Assembly (NCBI GenBank): GCA_018240585.1
Contig: JAFEFM010000514.1
Location: 1 to 62,358, forward strand
DNA: 62,358 bases
From: Pseudomonadota bacterium
Lineage (GTDB): Bacteria > Pseudomonadota > Gammaproteobacteria > Burkholderiales > Rhodocyclaceae
Reading direction: 5' to 3'
The number at the start of each line of letters is the position of its first letter. The stretch's first letter is position 1. Made by a program: the position numbers and the translations under genes. A model generated the notes under the pieces. That model was given only the letters and a program-made list of their open reading frames with translations. It was not told the origin of the DNA and ran no database searches. Below are positions 55,980 through 62,358 of the stretch, piece after piece.

Positions 55980-56360
55980 TTGGAACAGAAGGTTCTTGCG
56001 CAGGGCGATGTGCTGGGCGTGCCGATGCGCGCGCTGATGTGGGGGGGCATCGTGCTGGCCGCTGCAATGGGAGTGCGCTACGGCCTGCTCGAGAACGGCC
56101 TGCTGCCGCGCGATTGCCTCGCACCCGGCAGCCCGGTCGCGGCTTGCATGTTCAAGACGGCGCTGGTGCAGTCCTTCCTGCACGAGCGCCTCGGCTGGGC
56201 AAGCCTGGCTCTCGGCGCAACTGCGTTCGTGCTCGGCTGCCGCAAGGCGGCATGGGCGGGCTGGCTCGCCGGGCTGCTCGGACTTGTCCTTTACAGCTAC
56301 GAGCCGGCCGCGGTGGGCGCGATGCTATCCCTGCTGGTGCTTGCGCGCCCGCGTCAGTAG
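55980..56360 (+). CDS. small membrane protein, unknown function
   Basis: This 126-residue protein has about three hydrophobic helices and two cysteines in RDCLAPGSPVAACMF. The TTG at 55980 has AGAAGGA upstream; GTG 56010 or ATG 56025 are alternative starts. I do not recognise the family. It runs on the plus strand between two minus-strand GH17 genes, and its last 36 bases overlap the end of the GH17 membrane gene, tail to tail. The hydrophobic pattern and codon use look coding. Confidence 0.65.
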   Translation: MEQKVLAQGDVLGVPMRALMWGGIVLAAAMGVRYGLLENGLLPRDCLAPGSPVAACMFKTALVQSFLHERLGWASLALGATAFVLGCRKAAWAGWLAGLLGLVLYSYEPAAVGAMLSLLVLARPRQ

Positions 56361-57935
56361 CGGCAATGACAGCGCGAGGCCGGTGATCAGCCAGCCGATT
56401 GCCTGGGGGTTGGCCGGCTCTGGCAGCCAGCGTCCGAGGACGCACATTGCCATCACCCAGGCAAAGAGTCGCTCAGCGCGGCCGCTGCAGCCCTGCCTCC
56501 AGCCAATGACGCCGAATGCGAGCGCTGGCGTCAAGTAGAGCAGGGTGGGGAAATCGCGATAGCGCGCGTCGACGAACAGCAGCAAGGCCGCGATCGACGC
56601 GGAGAACATCAGCAGGGCACGCATCAGACCCAAGGCCGTTGCACACGACGGTGGTCGGCGTGCGCGAAGCGCCGCCCATGCAGCTTCGCCAGAAGGAAGT
56701 TCCTCACCTCGCCAGCGTCCGAGCACGACGGCCAACATGGCGGCCAGGAGAGCGAGACCGCCAAGCACGCCCCATTCCAGCGCATCGCGATAGGCCACCA
56801 GCGCATGCTCCCAATGCAGCACGGCAATCAACCCGGCGTTCGCTGCAACGGCAGTCAGGGCTGCGGTTCGCAGCGCTGTCGTGCCTGCCGTGGTTGCTGC
56901 CAGCAGCAGGCCGATGAGTGCGCCCGCCACAGCCCCGGCGAGGGGAGGCACGGCGCTGGCACGCTCCGACACCGCGCCGGCAAGCGGAAATTTCGGTCTC
57001 AGGGTCTGCGCCTCGAGCATGCCCCAGTAGCCACCGACGGTACCTTCGAGCCGGCGCTTCCATGGCTGGTCGATCGCCTCGATCAGGTTGTAGTTCCAGC
57101 CCCGGGCATGCGCCTGATGCACGAACTCCCTGATGTAGCGTGCCTGATTGACGCGCGACGGCTTCGACTCCTCGCGCTGGCGGCCTTCGCTGGGCCAGCC
57201 CGTCTCGCCGATCAGGAGGGGCGTGCCGGCGAAATGTGCACTCATGCGCCGGTGGATGTCGGCGACGTGGGCGAGCGCATGCTCGATGTCGACCGGGTCG
57301 TCTTCCCAGAACGGCAGGATGTGCACGGTGACGAAATCGACCTCGCTCGCCAGGCTGTCATGCTTGACCCAGAACTCCCACACGTCCGCATAGGTGACCG
57401 GCACCGTTGTCCTGGCCTTGGCTTCGCGGATCAGCGCTCGCATTTCATCTTCGCTGCGCTCGCGCCGCAGGAGCACTTCATTGCCGACGATCAGCGCGCG
57501 AACGACGTCGCGATTGGCGTTTGCAAGTGTGATCGCCCGCTCGAGTTCGACGGCGTTCTTCTTGCGGTCGAAGCCGATCCAGGCGCCGAGCAGCACCTTC
57601 AGCCCGACGCCGCGGGCGACGTCGACGACCTGGTCCAGGCCGTGATCGATCGAATACAGCCGCACGCACTCGGTGATCCTGGCCAGCGCTGCCAGATCCG
57701 TTTCGATCTGCGCGCGCGCTACGCGCGCGTCCTTGTCGAAGGGCGTCTGGCCCGGGAAGTGGTAGGGCGCATAGGAAACGCACTTCAGCTTTTCGCCGCC
57801 CGACAGGTGCAGGTCGTACATCGGAACCGGGCGCGTCCCGGCCCACACCCAGGCGAGCAGGGCGGCGAGGGCGAGGAGGTGGGCGACGAGCAGGGCGACC
57901 CACAGGGGGCGATGGGCGTTTCGGGAGGCTTGCAT
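56325..57935 (-). CDS. GH17 family membrane protein, glucan-modifying
   Basis: This 536-residue protein has a membrane helix (about 12-33), a periplasmic GH17 domain with both catalytic glutamates (VGNEVLL, Glu153; IGETGWPS, Glu244) and a C-terminal half with about eight hydrophobic helices but no GT2 domain. It resembles the hydrolase half of the neighbouring GH17-GT2 fusion, so one could trim or branch the glucan made by the other, as proposed for NdvC beside NdvB in rhizobia. ATG 57935 is preferred. A gcvP terminator lies just upstream. Confidence 0.85.
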   Translation of the reverse strand: MQASRNAHRPLWVALLVAHLLALAALLAWVWAGTRPVPMYDLHLSGGEKLKCVSYAPYHFPGQTPFDKDARVARAQIETDLAALARITECVRLYSIDHGLDQVVDVARGVGLKVLLGAWIGFDRKKNAVELERAITLANANRDVVRALIVGNEVLLRRERSEDEMRALIREAKARTTVPVTYADVWEFWVKHDSLASEVDFVTVHILPFWEDDPVDIEHALAHVADIHRRMSAHFAGTPLLIGETGWPSEGRQREESKPSRVNQARYIREFVHQAHARGWNYNLIEAIDQPWKRRLEGTVGGYWGMLEAQTLRPKFPLAGAVSERASAVPPLAGAVAGALIGLLLAATTAGTTALRTAALTAVAANAGLIAVLHWEHALVAYRDALEWGVLGGLALLAAMLAVVLGRWRGEELPSGEAAWAALRARRPPSCATALGLMRALLMFSASIAALLLFVDARYRDFPTLLYLTPALAFGVIGWRQGCSGRAERLFAWVMAMCVLGRWLPEPANPQAIGWLITGLALSLPLLTRARKHQQG

Positions 57936-57998
57936 GTCCGGGGCAGACGATCGGATTCGGTCGATGTCGGGGCGGTTGGGCCGCGACGGAAGCTGCAT

Positions 57999-58030
57999 AA
58001 AAAAGCCACGCCCGCAGGGGCGTGGCTTCG
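57999..58030 (-). terminator. rho-independent terminator after gcvP
   Basis: On the minus strand GAAGCCACGCCC and GGGCGTGGC form a stem with a four-base loop directly followed by TTTTTT. It lies 42 bases after the gcvP stop. Confidence 0.9.
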
Positions 58031-58071
58031 CGACGAAGCGCAGCGGATTCTACCGCAGGCGCGTGTCTGCC

Positions 58072-60963
58072 TCAGGCATAGTCGCTCATCGGTACGCAGG
58101 CGCAAAACAGGTTGCGGTCGCCGTACACGTCGTCGATGCGGTTCACGCTCGGCCAGAACTTGTTCTCCGCCACCCAGGGCAGCGGGAAAACCGCCTGCTC
58201 CCGCGAGTAAGGCCGGTTCCAGTCGCCGGTGAAATCGGCCTGGGTGTGCGGCGCGTTCTTCAGCGGGTTGTCCTCGGCCGGCCAGGTGCCGGTCTCGACC
58301 TGGCGGATTTCCTCGCGGATCGCGATCATCGCGGCGACGAAGCGTTCGAGCTCGCCCAGATCCTCCGACTCGGTCGGCTCGATCATGATCGTGCCGGCCA
58401 CCGGGAAGGACATCGTCGGCGCGTGGAATCCGTAGTCCATCAGGCGCTTGGCGATGTCGACCTCGCTGATGCCGGTTGCCGCCTTGATCGGGCGGATGTC
58501 GATGATGCACTCGTGCGCCACGCGCCCCTGGCTTCCGGTGTAGAGCACCGGATAGTGCGGTCCCAGGCGTGCGGCCAGGTAGTTGGCATTGAGGATGGCG
58601 ATCTCGGTCGCCTGCCTGAGTCCCTGGCCGCCCATCATGGTGATGTACATCCACGAGATCGGCAGGATGCTGGCCGAGCCGAACGGCGCCGCGGCGACGG
58701 CGCCCTGGCCCTTGTTCGGGCGGTCTTGAGGGCCGGTCGGTGCAACGATGTGGTCGGCCATGAAGGGTGCCAGATGTGCCGCCAGGCCGATCGGCCCCAT
58801 GCCCGGTCCGCCGCCGCCGTGCGGAATGCAGAAGGTCTTGTGCAGGTTCATGTGCGACACGTCGGCGCCGATACTGGCGGGCGAGGTGAGCCCGACCTGC
58901 GCGTTGAGATTGGCGCCGTCCATGTACACCTGGCCGCCGTGCTGGTGGACGATCACGCAGATCTCGCGCACTGCCTCTTCGAACACGCCGTGTGTCGACG
59001 GGTAGGTGATCATCAGCGCCGCCAGGCGGTCGGCGTGCTGGGCGGCCTTCGCGCGCAGATCGGCGACATCGACGTTGCCCTTGTCGTCGCAATCCACCAC
59101 CACCACCTGCATGCCGCACATCTGCGCCGTCGCGGGGTTCGTGCCGTGCGCCGATTTCGGGATCAGGCAGATGTTGCGGTGTGCTTCGCCGCGGCTGGCG
59201 TGGTAGCGCGAGATCGTCACCAGGCCGGCGTATTCACCTTGTGCGCCCGAGTTCGGTTGCATGCAGATCGCCGGGAAGCCGGTGACTGCGCGCAGGTAGG
59301 CGGCGAGGCCCTCGATCATTTCCATATAGCCCGTCGCCTGTTCTCGCGGCGCGAACGGGTGCAGGTTGGCGAATTCGGGCCAGGTGACGGGAATCATCTC
59401 GCTGGTGGCATTGAGCTTCATCGTGCACGAGCCGAGCGAGATCATCGAGTGGTCGAGCGCGAGGTCCCGGTTCTGCAGCTTCTTGAGGTAGCGCAGCATC
59501 TGGTGCTCGGTGTGGTGCGAATTGAACACCGGATGCGTCAGGATGGCGTCGGTGCGCAGCAGCGAGGACGGAATGGCACCGCCCGCGGAGGAGACTCGAG
59601 CATCGAGCGCCGCAAGGTCGGCCTCGACACCGAAGCAACGCAGTACGGCGGCAATGTCGTCTGCCGTGGTGGTCTCATCCACCGCGATCCCGACGCGGCC
59701 ATTCGCGGCGTGGCGGAAGTTGTAGCCGGCTGCATTGGCTTTGACGTGGATCTCGGCGGCCCGGGCGCCGACTTCGACTTCAACGGTATCGAAGAATGCC
59801 GTGCTCGCAAGTTGGAAACCGGCGCCGCGCAGGGCTTCTGCGACGATGGCAGCCAGCCGGTGCACACGTGCGGCGATGGTGCGCAAGCCCTCCGGTCCAT
59901 GGTAGACGGCGTAGAACCCGGCCATGTTGGCGAGCAGAACCTGCGAGGTGCAGATGTTGGAGTTCGCCTTCTCGCGGCGGATGTGCTGTTCGCGTGTCTG
60001 CAGCGTCATCCGTAGCGCCGTCTTGCCGCGGGCGTCCTTCGATACGCCGATGATGCGACCGGGCATGGAGCGGACGTGAGCTTCGCGCGTGGCGAAGAAG
60101 GCGGCGTGCGGGCCGCCGAAGCCCATCGGCACGCCAAAGCGCTGCGCCGAGCCGAGCGCGATGTCGGCCCCCATCGCACCTGGGCTCTTGAGCAGCACGA
60201 GTGCCAGCAGATCGGTCGCGACTGCGGCCACCGCACCCTTCGCCTTGAGTGCAGTGATGATGTCGCCCAGGTCCGCGATCTCGCCGTGCAGGTTCGGGTA
60301 CTGCAGCAGGGCGCCGAATACATCGTGGTTCTCGGCCTCGACAGGGGTGCCGAGGATCAGGTCGAAGCCGAAGTAGTGTGCACGCGTTCGGATGACGTCG
60401 ATCGTCTGCGGGTAGCAAGCCGCATCGACAAAGAATGCGTTGGATTTCGATTTCGACACACGGCGCGCCATGGCCATCGCTTCGGCGGCGGCCGTCGCCT
60501 CATCGAGCAACGAGGCATTGGCCAGTTCCAGACCGGTCAGATCGATGACCATCTGTTGGTAATTGAGCAGCGCTTCGAGACGCCCCTGGGAGATCTCGGC
60601 CTGATAGGGCGTATAAGCCGTGTACCAACCCGGATTCTCCATCACATTGCGCAGGATGACGGCTGGCGTGAGCGTGCCGAAATAGCCCATGCCGATCATG
60701 GATGTGCGGAGCGCGTTCTTCGACGCGATCGCGCGGAGACCGGCGAGCGCCTCATGCTCGGGGCGTGGTCCGGGCAGCGGCAGATCGTGTGGCAGGCGGA
60801 TCGATGCCGGCACGGTCTGCGCGATCAGATCGGCCACGTCTGCCACGCCGAGCGTGGCGCACATGCGGGCGATCTCCCCGGCGTCGGGGCCGAGATGACG
60901 ATGAATGAAGGCATCCCGCTGTTCGAGCTGGGCAAGCGGCGCAGAATGGGGGCTAGGCGTCAT
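58072..60963 (-). CDS. gcvP: glycine dehydrogenase (decarboxylating), P protein
   Basis: This 963-residue homodimeric-type P protein decarboxylates glycine and passes the aminomethyl group to the lipoyl arm of GcvH. It opens FIHRHLGP, has [26 protein letters not shown], and the PLP lysine in [21 protein letters not shown] (Lys709). It lies 122 bases downstream of gcvH and is the last gene before a strong terminator. The gene for the T protein is not beside it. Confidence 0.97.
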   Translation of the reverse strand: MTPSPHSAPLAQLEQRDAFIHRHLGPDAGEIARMCATLGVADVADLIAQTVPASIRLPHDLPLPGPRPEHEALAGLRAIASKNALRTSMIGMGYFGTLTPAVILRNVMENPGWYTAYTPYQAEISQGRLEALLNYQQMVIDLTGLELANASLLDEATAAAEAMAMARRVSKSKSNAFFVDAACYPQTIDVIRTRAHYFGFDLILGTPVEAENHDVFGALLQYPNLHGEIADLGDIITALKAKGAVAAVATDLLALVLLKSPGAMGADIALGSAQRFGVPMGFGGPHAAFFATREAHVRSMPGRIIGVSKDARGKTALRMTLQTREQHIRREKANSNICTSQVLLANMAGFYAVYHGPEGLRTIAARVHRLAAIVAEALRGAGFQLASTAFFDTVEVEVGARAAEIHVKANAAGYNFRHAANGRVGIAVDETTTADDIAAVLRCFGVEADLAALDARVSSAGGAIPSSLLRTDAILTHPVFNSHHTEHQMLRYLKKLQNRDLALDHSMISLGSCTMKLNATSEMIPVTWPEFANLHPFAPREQATGYMEMIEGLAAYLRAVTGFPAICMQPNSGAQGEYAGLVTISRYHASRGEAHRNICLIPKSAHGTNPATAQMCGMQVVVVDCDDKGNVDVADLRAKAAQHADRLAALMITYPSTHGVFEEAVREICVIVHQHGGQVYMDGANLNAQVGLTSPASIGADVSHMNLHKTFCIPHGGGGPGMGPIGLAAHLAPFMADHIVAPTGPQDRPNKGQGAVAAAPFGSASILPISWMYITMMGGQGLRQATEIAILNANYLAARLGPHYPVLYTGSQGRVAHECIIDIRPIKAATGISEVDIAKRLMDYGFHAPTMSFPVAGTIMIEPTESEDLGELERFVAAMIAIREEIRQVETGTWPAEDNPLKNAPHTQADFTGDWNRPYSREQAVFPLPWVAENKFWPSVNRIDDVYGDRNLFCACVPMSDYA

Positions 60964-61085
60964 GGTGGATATTTGCGCGTCAGAGAAGTGCGCACAGCAG
61001 GGCGAATTGACCGTTGTGCGCTCTGGTGGGGCCGGTCAGGCGGCAAACTGCCGATGCAGCGGCAGCATGGTAAGAAGTGGCTGCG

Positions 61086-61466
61086 TCAATCGATCTCGGC
61101 CGCGTAGGCAGTCGCATCGAGAAGCCCGGCCACTTCGTCTGCGCTGTCCGGCTTCAGCTTGAAAAGCCAGGCAGCATACGCATCGCCATTGACGCTTTCC
61201 GGTGCGGTCACCACGTCTTCATTGGCGGCGATGACTTCGCCGGCGAGCGGCGCGTAGATGTCGGACGCGGCTTTGACCGACTCGACTACCGCGCAAGCTT
61301 CGCCGGCGGCCAGTTTGCGTCCGGCCTCGGGCAATTCAAGGAACACGACGTCGCCGAGCGCTTCCTGTGCATGGTCAGTGATCCCGATCGTCAGGGTGCC
61401 GTCGGCTTCGACGCGGATCCATTCGTGGGACTTCGTATACTTGAGGTCAGCGGGAATGTTGCTCAT
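61086..61466 (-). CDS. gcvH: glycine cleavage system H protein
   Basis: This 126-residue carrier has the lipoylation Lys65 in [15 protein letters not shown] and the standard opening [12 protein letters not shown]. It shuttles the aminomethyl group between the P, T and L proteins. GGAGAA precedes the ATG at 61466. The ATG overlaps the stop of a 58-codon frame by four bases (ATGA). A tandem glycine riboswitch lies 234 bases upstream. Confidence 0.97.
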   Translation of the reverse strand: MSNIPADLKYTKSHEWIRVEADGTLTIGITDHAQEALGDVVFLELPEAGRKLAAGEACAVVESVKAASDIYAPLAGEVIAANEDVVTAPESVNGDAYAAWLFKLKPDSADEVAGLLDATAYAAEID

Positions 61467-61639
61467 GGTGTTCTCCGATCAGGAAGGATGAAACCGATGC
61501 CCGTCAGGACGGGTCGGCGCTGCAGAAGAGGAAAAGGCCAGCATGCCGCGTGCCCTGCAGTGGGCGCACTGGCGGCAAGAAGTGAGCGAATGCTTCGGAT
61601 TTGTGGCTGCGGGAGACGGAAGCAGGGGGGGCAGTTCAT
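61463..61639 (-). CDS. possible 58-residue leader ORF coupled to gcvH
   Basis: Between the glycine riboswitch and gcvH an open frame begins at ATG 61639, with GGAG five bases upstream, and ends in a TGA overlapping the gcvH ATG. Reading each codon shows no internal stop. The product (start [10 protein letters not shown]) matches nothing I know, and third-position GC is lower than in neighbouring genes, which argues against a conserved protein. Codons 3-5 (TGC CCC CCC) can pair with GGGGGCA just after the second aptamer. It may be a control ORF or chance. Confidence 0.35.
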   Translation of the reverse strand: MNCPPCFRLPQPQIRSIRSLLAASAPTAGHAACWPFPLLQRRPVLTGIGFILPDRRTP

Positions 61640-61699
61640 AGGGGCTCCAGTTGATCACCAGATATGACGGGAACGCAAAGCACGTTGCTCAGGTGCCCC
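61640..61699 (-). promoter_or_regulatory. likely expression platform between riboswitch and gcvH
   Basis: This linker follows aptamer 2. Its 5' part on the minus strand, GGGGGCA (61700-61694), can pair with TGCCCCC (61633-61627) or with GCCCC next to the GGAG at 61645-61648. There is no U-rich terminator, so control of translation or Rho access is more likely than intrinsic termination. The remainder of 61467-61639 holds only the small frame described separately. Confidence 0.4.
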
Positions 61700-61878
61700 C
61701 ATCTGTCCCTTGTACCTGAGAGATTACGTCCTGCGCGCCGCAGAACGACTGCCCCTTCGGTGGATACCTAGGCTTGAAGCCTGTATCGCTCTCCAGATTT
61801 TCTTCGGCGCGCGGTCCCTTGTGCCTGAGCGATTCCGGGGATTACGCCTTCGGCGACTCTCGTCGAGTTCTCTCCCGC
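61700..61878 (-). ncRNA. tandem glycine riboswitch
   Basis: The minus strand upstream of gcvH has two consecutive glycine aptamers. Aptamer 1 (about 61878-61803) shows GGGAGAGA, CGCCGAAGGCG and CTCAGGCACAAGGGACCG. Aptamer 2 (about 61796-61700) shows CTGGAGAG, CACCGAAGGGGC and CTCAGGTACAAGGGACAG. These are the standard conserved blocks of the glycine riboswitch, and the short linker between them is typical of the cooperative tandem form. It turns on glycine cleavage genes when glycine is plentiful, here gcvH-gcvP. Confidence 0.95.
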
Positions 61879-61889
61879 GCGACGCGCGG

Positions 61890-61919
61890 ACAATAGCACT
61901 CCCTTCACATGGGCGGCAA
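61890..61919 (-). promoter_or_regulatory. promoter of the riboswitch-gcvHP transcript
   Basis: On the minus strand TTGCCG, 18 bases, then TGCTATTGT, an extended -10 element (TG-N-TATTGT). The expected start of transcription is 6-8 bases on, just before aptamer 1, which fits well. Confidence 0.6.
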
Positions 61920-62113
61920 CCTGAGCGAGGCCCCTTGATCGGCACGAGCTTCAGCAGGGTCGCGGGCGCCGCCTCGTTACTCGTGCAATGAAGGAATGGA
62001 AATCAGCTCGAACAGGCGCGTCCGTTCGTTGCTTGACAACAGACGCTCACGGTCGTGCAAACGTCCGTTTCAACGCGGGAGGATTTTCCAATGCGAAATC
62101 CCCGACTAGTCGC
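61920..62113. other. gene-free spacer between gcv and rrn control regions
   Basis: No gene, RNA or convincing repeat is seen here. The stretch lies between the divergent gcvH promoter and the rRNA promoters and may hold activator sites (for example an AT-rich UP element close to 62100), but no specific site can be named. Confidence 0.5.
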
Positions 62114-62141
62114 TTGACGGGCTGTTTTCTCTGTTTATAAT
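62114..62141 (+). promoter_or_regulatory. rRNA operon promoter, upstream copy
   Basis: TTGACG, 16 bases, then TATAAT, directly followed by GCGCCCC, a GC-rich discriminator typical of stringently controlled rRNA promoters. It lies about 220 bases before the leader boxA. Confidence 0.75.
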
Positions 62142-62264
62142 GCGCCCCTCTTTCAGCGCTGCGGTGTTTTGGTGGTTTGCGGAGCTGGAGGGTTGAGGGG
62201 CGGGAAGCCTGTGTTGCGGGTCTGGTGGAGGTTGGGCCGGATTGAGGGATTGCGGCGCGGGGGG

Positions 62265-62293
62265 TTGACGAGTTGTTCTGAGTTGATCATAAT
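62265..62293 (+). promoter_or_regulatory. rRNA operon promoter, downstream copy
   Basis: TTGACG, 17 bases, then CATAAT, 28 bases before the boxA-like sequence. The two tandem promoters match the layout of bacterial rRNA operons. Confidence 0.65.
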
Positions 62294-62320
62294 TTCGTTT
62301 CTCTGCTGCAGCGATGCAGC

Positions 62321-62358
62321 GGTTCTTTAAAAAGTTGAACAACCGATAAGTGTGGGTG
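62321..62358 (+). ncRNA. rRNA leader with boxA antiterminator
   Basis: GGTTCTTTAAA matches boxA (TGCTCTTTAAC), where NusB/S10 load to prevent termination, and the following AACCGATAAGTGTGGGTG is a leader wording seen before 16S rRNA genes in betaproteobacteria. The 16S gene itself starts beyond the window edge. Confidence 0.75.

Noticed and set aside
62106-62342. 78-codon minus-strand frame in the rRNA promoter region
   Set aside because: It runs across both promoters and boxA, has low-complexity Pro/Gln composition and no ribosome site.

Overview
The window is a GC-rich (about 67% by eye), densely coding stretch of a Gram-negative chromosome. Lipid A genes (lpxK, kdsB), a MotB-type flagellar stator, an RND pump and a periplasmic c4-type cytochrome make it Gram-negative. 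The order exbB-exbD-lpxK-ycaR-kdsB-adk-phosphofructokinase, rnfABCDGE-nth-DUF1841, and flhDC beside motAB and che genes suggest a betaproteobacterium, most likely Rhodocyclales (Azoarcus/Thauera-like). That placement is inferred from gene content and order, not from a search.

Layout. 1-7 kb: two periplasmic YceI proteins (one cut by the window edge), a membrane diguanylate cyclase, an MFS carrier, a YqeY protein and a FapA/DUF342 protein. 6.7-12.3 kb: an NPD-like flavoprotein followed by an RND efflux pump and its lipoprotein adaptor. 12.4-15.7 kb: a methyltransferase coupled to a ClC chloride/proton antiporter, divergent from a MarR regulator. 15.8-19.2 kb: a MoxR ATPase / EAL-HDOD / VWA gene row. 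19.3-24 kb: cytochrome c4, metC, a 330-bp nested inverted repeat, cysK, a class II glutamine amidotransferase and DUF1841. 24-30.7 kb: nth, the complete rnfEGDCBA electron-transport operon (minus strand) and a Nudix hydrolase. 30.8-41.4 kb: a motility block on the plus strand, consisting of an HDOD-receiver-GGDEF protein, flhDC, motAB, two cheV genes, cheY, cheZ and cheA, with two good sigma-28 promoter matches. 41.5-45.7 kb: transaldolase, a TruC-like pseudouridine synthase, sodB and xseA. 46-53 kb: exbBD, lpxK, ycaR, kdsB, adk, phosphofructokinase and gamma-glutamyltransferase. 53-58 kb: two membrane GH17 proteins, one fused to a GT2 synthase, apparently for periplasmic beta-glucan. 58-62 kb: gcvP and gcvH behind a tandem glycine riboswitch. 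The last 250 bases hold two rRNA-type promoters and a boxA leader, so a 16S gene should start just past the right edge.

No phage, CRISPR array, transposase or tRNA gene was seen; almost everything looks like stable core genome. The most unusual points are a 58-codon reading frame between the glycine riboswitch and gcvH that overlaps the gcvH start by ATGA, the long symmetrical inverted repeat at 21.2-21.5 kb, a CheZ with three copies of a short acidic motif, a phosphofructokinase with mixed donor-specificity residues, and the MoxR/EAL-HDOD/VWA row.
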